Origin: an uncultured Lysobacteraceae bacterium
Lineage (GTDB): Bacteria; Pseudomonadota; Gammaproteobacteria; Xanthomonadales; Rhodanobacteraceae
Length of the DNA stretch: 8,539 bases
Direction of reading: 5' to 3'
Assembly: GCA_946480705.1 (NCBI GenBank)
Contig: CAMLLF010000135.1
Coordinates: 1-8,539, forward strand
The notes under the pieces were generated by a model, which worked only from the letters and a program-made list of their open reading frames with translations, had not been told where the DNA came from and did not search any database. A program made the position numbers and the translations under genes. This document shows, piece after piece, positions 4,997-8,539 of the stretch. Numbering within the stretch: position 1 is the first letter of the stretch; each line of letters opens with the position of its first letter.

Positions 4997-6320
4997 CGAC
5001 GATTCCGGCAAAGCGCGTCGGCAGGCCGTGCGGACCGTCGGGCTGCAGCAGCGGCGCGAGCGCGAGATCGGCCGCGTCGAGCTGCGGCAGCACGACGCTG
5101 CGGAAGCGCGCGACGAGCGCGTCTTCGCGCCACTCGGGCCGCTGGCTCAGCGCATACAGCGCGGCGCGCGATTCGCGGCCCTCGCCGACGCATTCGAACG
5201 GCTTGTGTTCGTGGAACTCGAGCAGCGCGTCGAAGCCCTGATGCTGCGATTCGTCGTCGAGCAGGTTGCTGCCGAAGATGCCGAGCAGGCGCGGCTTCGG
5301 CAGGAACGGCGCGAGCGCGAGAAATACAAAGTGGCATTTAGGACATTGTCCGCACCAGCGATCGGCCGGACGCGGACCGAGGATGCGGAAATTGCGATTG
5401 CAGCTGGAAAACACCGCGTCGTAGCGCGACTCGCGCGCGAACAGCCGCGTCACGGCGAGTTCCGACAAAGGCCGCAGCAGCGAGAAATAGGCAAGGTCCG
5501 CCGCCACGTGACCGCGCAGCCAGGCTGCGAGCGACCGCTCGAACTCCCAACCCTTGCTCCACTGGTGATTGACCGACTGCCCGTCGTATTCGAGCGTCGC
5601 GCTCGACGCCGAGCGTTCGTTGGAGAACACGATGCTGTCGTAACCGTAGAGCAGCGCGGCGACCGCGAGAATGGCGGAGTTGATCGCAGTGACCGGAATA
5701 TGGCCGTTCCAGGCGCCGGCCTTGTTGTACTCGAACAGTTCGGGCGCGAGCTGGCGCTGGATGTTGAGGCCGGGCAGTCCGGTCGCGACGACGCAGGCCG
5801 CGATCAGCGGCGAGTTGCCGACCCAGGCCGCGGTCGCGTTTTCGCCGTGGCGCTTGAGCAGTTCCGCCGAAACCAGCGAATCCTTGCCGCCGCCGATCGG
5901 CAGCAGGCTGCGCGCCGGCAGTCCGAGCGCGGCCGCCGGCGTGAACGTGCCGGCGCGCGGGAAGCGGATGTGCTCGCGCAGATCGAGTCCGTTCTGGTAC
6001 GCGAATTCGCCGAGCCCGTGCAGGTAGAGCGCGTCGAGGAGCTGCGCGGTCCCTCCATCGGGCGCGCCGTTCTCGATGCGAATTTCCTTCGGCACGCCGG
6101 CCTTGTAGTAGCTGACGCCGGCGACGAAGTGCAGCAGCTTCAGCGCAGCGGCGAAGCCGGCCTCGCGCTCGGGCGGCAGCGCCGGCGCTTCGGGAAACGT
6201 GATGCGTTCGATCAGCTCTGCGTCGTCGTCGAACGCGTAGACGAGCTGCGCGACGCCGTCGGCATAGTCGGCGCGAATGAAGCGGAAGGCCGCGGCCTTG
6301 CGCGGGTCAGACAGCGACAC
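4983..6320 (-). CDS. murL: UDP-N-acetyl-muramoyl-L-alanyl-L-glutamate epimerase (MurL)
   Basis: MurL converts the terminal L-Glu of UDP-MurNAc-L-Ala-L-Glu, the MurD2 product, to D-Glu (EC 5.1.1.23, first shown in Xanthomonas oryzae). This gives D-Glu for peptidoglycan without a glutamate racemase. The 445-residue protein has an N-terminal region of unknown fold. Next comes LLPIGGGKDSLVSAELLKRHG with a PP-loop-type ATP motif GGGKDS (143-148), then SNERSASS (233-240). A cysteine cluster follows at C307 and C323-x2-C326-x2-C329 (WCGQCPKCHFVFLAL), resembling the zinc site of QueC-type PP-loop enzymes. The reported ATP and Mg2+ need fits the PP loop. The GTG at 6318-6320 is fixed by an AAGGAG 7 nt upstream. 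It overlaps the membrane-protein gene before it and murD2 after it by 14 nt each. Assignment rests on the family pattern and the murD2 pairing. Confidence 0.9.
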   Translation of the reverse strand: MSLSDPRKAAAFRFIRADYADGVAQLVYAFDDDAELIERITFPEAPALPPEREAGFAAALKLLHFVAGVSYYKAGVPKEIRIENGAPDGGTAQLLDALYLHGLGEFAYQNGLDLREHIRFPRAGTFTPAAALGLPARSLLPIGGGKDSLVSAELLKRHGENATAAWVGNSPLIAACVVATGLPGLNIQRQLAPELFEYNKAGAWNGHIPVTAINSAILAVAALLYGYDSIVFSNERSASSATLEYDGQSVNHQWSKGWEFERSLAAWLRGHVAADLAYFSLLRPLSELAVTRLFARESRYDAVFSSCNRNFRILGPRPADRWCGQCPKCHFVFLALAPFLPKPRLLGIFGSNLLDDESQHQGFDALLEFHEHKPFECVGEGRESRAALYALSQRPEWREDALVARFRSVVLPQLDAADLALAPLLQPDGPHGLPTRFAGIVDAFC

Positions 6321-6735
6321 GGAGAAGCTCCTTGCGGCGCAGGCGGTTGAGTAGCAGGTTGACGATCACGACGGCGGGCACCGTCGCGACGCCCATGACG
6401 ATCAGCGAACCGAACGAGAGCAGCAGTACGAACGGTACGAAGTCCGGCGGAAACTGGCCCGCGACCGCCCAGCAGAGCGCCATCGCCGGCCCGAACAGCA
6501 GATGCGTCAGCACGGCCATGACCACGCCTGCGAGCACGGCACGCCACAGGCCGCCGCGCCGCGCGGCGCTGTCGAACAGGCGCCAGCCGATCAGCACGGC
6601 GATCTGCGCGGCACCGCTCGCGGCGCTGCAGAGCAGCAGGTATTCGACGGTCGGGCGCTCGTTCCGGAGGACGACGGCGGCAGCGGCGGCCGGCAACACG
6701 ACCGCTGCGAGATGCAGCAGCGCACGCGATGGCAT
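6307..6735 (-). CDS. Conserved-context four-helix membrane protein of unknown function
   Basis: I do not recognise this 142-residue protein. It has four likely transmembrane segments at about 5-23, 31-53, 64-92 and 101-129, separated by short loops: LRNERPTVEY after helix 1, a basic FDSAARRGGLWR between helices 2 and 3, and AGQFPPDFVPF between helices 3 and 4. It ends in the basic tail NRLRRKELLRV, which suggests a cytoplasmic C-terminus. There is no clear signal peptide, cysteine pair or catalytic motif. The start is the ATG at 6733-6735, which overlaps the lysA stop as TGATG and has GGGGAG 11 nt upstream; a start at 6840 would lie deep inside lysA and add a non-hydrophobic leader. Its last 14 nt overlap murL. 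This tight packing between lysA and murL implies co-translation and perhaps a cell-envelope role, but that is inference. Confidence 0.8.
   Translation of the reverse strand: MPSRALLHLAAVVLPAAAAAVVLRNERPTVEYLLLCSAASGAAQIAVLIGWRLFDSAARRGGLWRAVLAGVVMAVLTHLLFGPAMALCWAVAGQFPPDFVPFVLLLSFGSLIVMGVATVPAVVIVNLLLNRLRRKELLRVAV
6328..6333 (-). promoter_or_regulatory. Strong Shine-Dalgarno sequence for murL
   Basis: AAGGAG on the minus strand, 7 nt before the murL GTG at 6320 and inside the last codons of the membrane-protein gene. It is the best ribosome binding site in the window. It decides the non-ATG start and may let murL be translated well independently of coupling. Confidence 0.75.
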
Positions 6736-8539
6736 CAAACCACGGACTCCCCGGCCGGAACGCGCAGATTGTACTGCGAAGCCATCGTCGCACCGTAGGC
6801 GCCCGCCGTCGCAATCAGCAGCACATCGCCTTCGCGGCATTCCGGCAGGCGACGGTTCGAACCGAGCACGTCGCCGGACTCACAGATCGGGCCGACGACC
6901 TGATACAGCGTGTCGGCGGCGTCGCCGTGGCGGCTCAGGTTCGTGATCTCGTGCCAGGCTTCGTAGAGCGCGGGACGTATCAGCGAGTTCATGCCGGTGT
7001 CGACGCCGACGTAGCAGTAATCGCTCTTGCGCTTGGTCTGGTTGACGCGCGCCAGCAGCACGCCGGCCTCGGCGACGAGATAGCGGCCAGGCTCCATCCA
7101 CAACTGGAACTGTGGATAAGCTTGCTTGATCTCGACGAGGCAGGCGTCGAGCGCCGCCAGGTCGAGCGGCGCGTCGTCGGGCCGCGCGGGCACGCCGAGA
7201 CCGCCGCCGATGTTGATCGCCTCGATGCGCGGGAAGCGCTGCGCGAGTGCCGCGAGCTGGGCATAGACCTCGCGCCAGTGCCCCGCATCGAGGATGCCCG
7301 AGCCCAGATGCGCGTGCAGGCCCACGACGGCCACGTCGTGACGCCGCGCGAGCTGGCGGAACTCCTCGACCTGGTCGAGACTCAGGCCGAATTTCGAGCC
7401 GGCGCCGCCGGTGCGCACCTTGTCGTGATGGCCGCGGCCCGCACCGAGATCCACGCGCAGGACCACTTCGCTGCCGCGGAACGTCTCGCCCCAGTGCTGC
7501 AGCGGGTGCAGGTTGTCGAGCGTGACGCGCGCACCGTGCGCGAGCGCGGTGGCGTATTCGTGCCGGGGCGCGAAGTTCGGCGTGAACAGAAGCCGCTCGG
7601 CGGGAACCAGCGCCGCGGCGAGTTCGAGTTCGCCCGGCGACACGCATTCGAGCCCGAAGCCCGCGTCCGCGATTGCGCGCAGCACCTCGGGCTGGCTGTT
7701 CGCCTTGAGCGCATAGAACCAGCGGTCCGGCGCGGCCAGTGCGCGCAGGCGCCGCGCGCGTTCGCGCACGGTCGCGAGATCGTAGACATAGCGCGGCGTC
7801 GCCTGCGCGGCGAGTTGCAGCAGCTCGTCACGGCGCTGCAGCCACCACGGCGTTTCGGCGCGCGGCGCGCCGGCGGCATAGAGTTCGTGCCAGGCCGGGC
7901 CGAATACGGCGGGATCTTCGGCGCGCAGCGCTTCGGTCCTGATCAGTGCCGCGTGCAGTGTCGGCACCAGTCCGTCGGCGGCGGCCTCGTCGACGACGAT
8001 GGTCAGGTTCAGATTGTTCGACGATTGCGAGACCAGATGCACGCGCAGCAGATCGAACTCGGCAAGCACGCCGGCCAGCCGCGGCAGCAGCGAGCGCATG
8101 CCGCGTCCGACCAGCGTGACCGCGGTGCACGGCGCGATCACCTTGACGCGGCAGACCTCGGCGAGATCGGCCGCGAGCGCCGACAGCACGTCGGAGTTCA
8201 CGAGGTTTTCCGACGGATCGAGCGACACCGTCACGTTGGTTTCGGCCGAACCGATGAGGTCGATCGACAGGCCGTGGCGCTTGAACCGCTCGAACACGTC
8301 GGCGAGAAAGCCGACCTGCTGCCACATGCCGATGGATTCCATCGAGATCAGCGTGATGCCGCGGCGCTCGCTGACCGCCTTGACGCTCGGCGCGGCCGCG
8401 GCGACGGACATGCCGATCTCGGTGCCGGCAAGTTCCGGGCGGTTGGTATCGCGCACCGCGAGCGGCACCTGCGCCTCGCGCACCGGGTTGAGACAGCGCG
8501 GATGCAGCACTTTTGCGCCGGTCGTCGCGATTTCCTGCG
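6735..8539 (-). CDS. lysA: Bifunctional aspartokinase / diaminopimelate decarboxylase (N-terminus outside window)
   Basis: A fusion of the first enzyme of the aspartate pathway with the last enzyme of lysine synthesis; about 600 C-terminal residues are visible. The frame stays open through the right edge, where TGAKVLHPRCLNPVREAQVPL is the typical end of an aspartokinase catalytic domain. Two ACT-type regulatory regions follow (GITLISMESIGMWQQVGFLA; AVTLVGRGMRSLLPRLAGVL). After a short linker the PLP-dependent decarboxylase starts at TPRYVYDLATV. The PLP lysine is in FYALKANS (codon 7704-7706), followed by GLHAHLGSG, NIGGGLGV, LWMEPGRYLVAEAG, GVDTGMNSLIRPALYEAWH, CESGD with the active-site cysteine (codon 6882-6884) and AGAYGATMASQYN. 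The ACT regions suggest feedback control by an amino acid, probably lysine. This fusion is known from xanthomonads. It heads the unit with the membrane protein, murL and murD2, and its stop overlaps the next ATG by 1 nt. No promoter is visible because the start is off-window. Confidence 0.95.
   Translation of the reverse strand, partial: QEIATTGAKVLHPRCLNPVREAQVPLAVRDTNRPELAGTEIGMSVAAAAPSVKAVSERRGITLISMESIGMWQQVGFLADVFERFKRHGLSIDLIGSAETNVTVSLDPSENLVNSDVLSALAADLAEVCRVKVIAPCTAVTLVGRGMRSLLPRLAGVLAEFDLLRVHLVSQSSNNLNLTIVVDEAAADGLVPTLHAALIRTEALRAEDPAVFGPAWHELYAAGAPRAETPWWLQRRDELLQLAAQATPRYVYDLATVRERARRLRALAAPDRWFYALKANSQPEVLRAIADAGFGLECVSPGELELAAALVPAERLLFTPNFAPRHEYATALAHGARVTLDNLHPLQHWGETFRGSEVVLRVDLGAGRGHHDKVRTGGAGSKFGLSLDQVEEFRQLARRHDVAVVGLHAHLGSGILDAGHWREVYAQLAALAQRFPRIEAINIGGGLGVPARPDDAPLDLAALDACLVEIKQAYPQFQLWMEPGRYLVAEAGVLLARVNQTKRKSDYCYVGVDTGMNSLIRPALYEAWHEITNLSRHGDAADTLYQVVGPICESGDVLGSNRRLPECREGDVLLIATAGAYGATMASQYNLRVPAGESVV

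Noticed and set aside
3719..5341. 540-codon open frame on the plus strand, antisense to murD2 and murL
   Set aside because: It is Arg/Ala/Glu-rich, has no recognisable domain and lies opposite two well-supported genes. Long antisense frames are expected in high-GC DNA.
5028..6350. 440-codon open frame on the plus strand, antisense to murL
   Set aside because: Same reasons: biased composition, no motif, and complete overlap with a gene that has PP-loop and cysteine motifs plus a strong ribosome binding site.
6736..6840. Longer start (6840) for the four-helix membrane protein
   Set aside because: It would add 35 Arg/Cys/Gly-rich residues inside lysA. The ATG at 6735 has a TGATG coupling and a GGGGAG sequence, and begins right before the first hydrophobic helix.

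Overview
The window is GC-rich, densely coding DNA with no RNA genes, mobile elements or CRISPR arrays that I could see. The gene content points to a gammaproteobacterium of the Xanthomonadales (Lysobacterales) group. Three features support this: an aspartokinase-diaminopimelate decarboxylase fusion (LysA), a MurL-MurD2 pair as first described in Xanthomonas oryzae, and a Clp/Vfr-type CRP homologue next to speD. The Clp homologue shares features with both Xanthomonas Clp and Pseudomonas Vfr, so a family outside Xanthomonas proper, such as Rhodanobacteraceae, is possible. Genus cannot be settled from this window.

Layout: (1) 1-179, minus strand: N-terminal 59 codons of speD (S-adenosylmethionine decarboxylase), cut by the window edge. 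(2) 180-416: divergent intergenic region between speD and clp. (3) 417-3628, plus strand, five genes: clp (CRP/FNR regulator), a PgpC-like HAD-IB phosphatase, a DoxX-family membrane protein, rnt (RNase T) and a FmdB-type zinc-ribbon protein. A perfect 26-bp GC palindrome separates clp from the HAD gene. (4) 3629-8539, minus strand: a tightly packed unit transcribed from right to left, lysA (fused aspartokinase/DAP decarboxylase, N-terminus outside the window) > four-helix membrane protein > murL > murD2. The genes overlap by 1, 14 and 14 nt. The two strands converge at 3628/3629, where the stop codons abut in the sequence TGATCA.

How the genes work together: MurD2 ligates L-Glu (instead of D-Glu) to UDP-MurNAc-L-Ala, and MurL epimerises that terminal L-Glu to D-Glu. 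Together they supply the D-Glu stem residue of peptidoglycan without a free D-Glu pool. The upstream LysA fusion contains the first enzyme of the aspartate pathway and the enzyme that consumes meso-diaminopimelate, the next stem-peptide residue. The unit therefore joins control of DAP/lysine flux with an alternative stem-peptide route. The MurL/MurD2 route is already described. The parts I consider less explored are the unnamed membrane protein locked into this operon, the QueC-like PP-loop plus cysteine-cluster architecture of MurL, and the mixed ligand-pocket residues of the Clp homologue.
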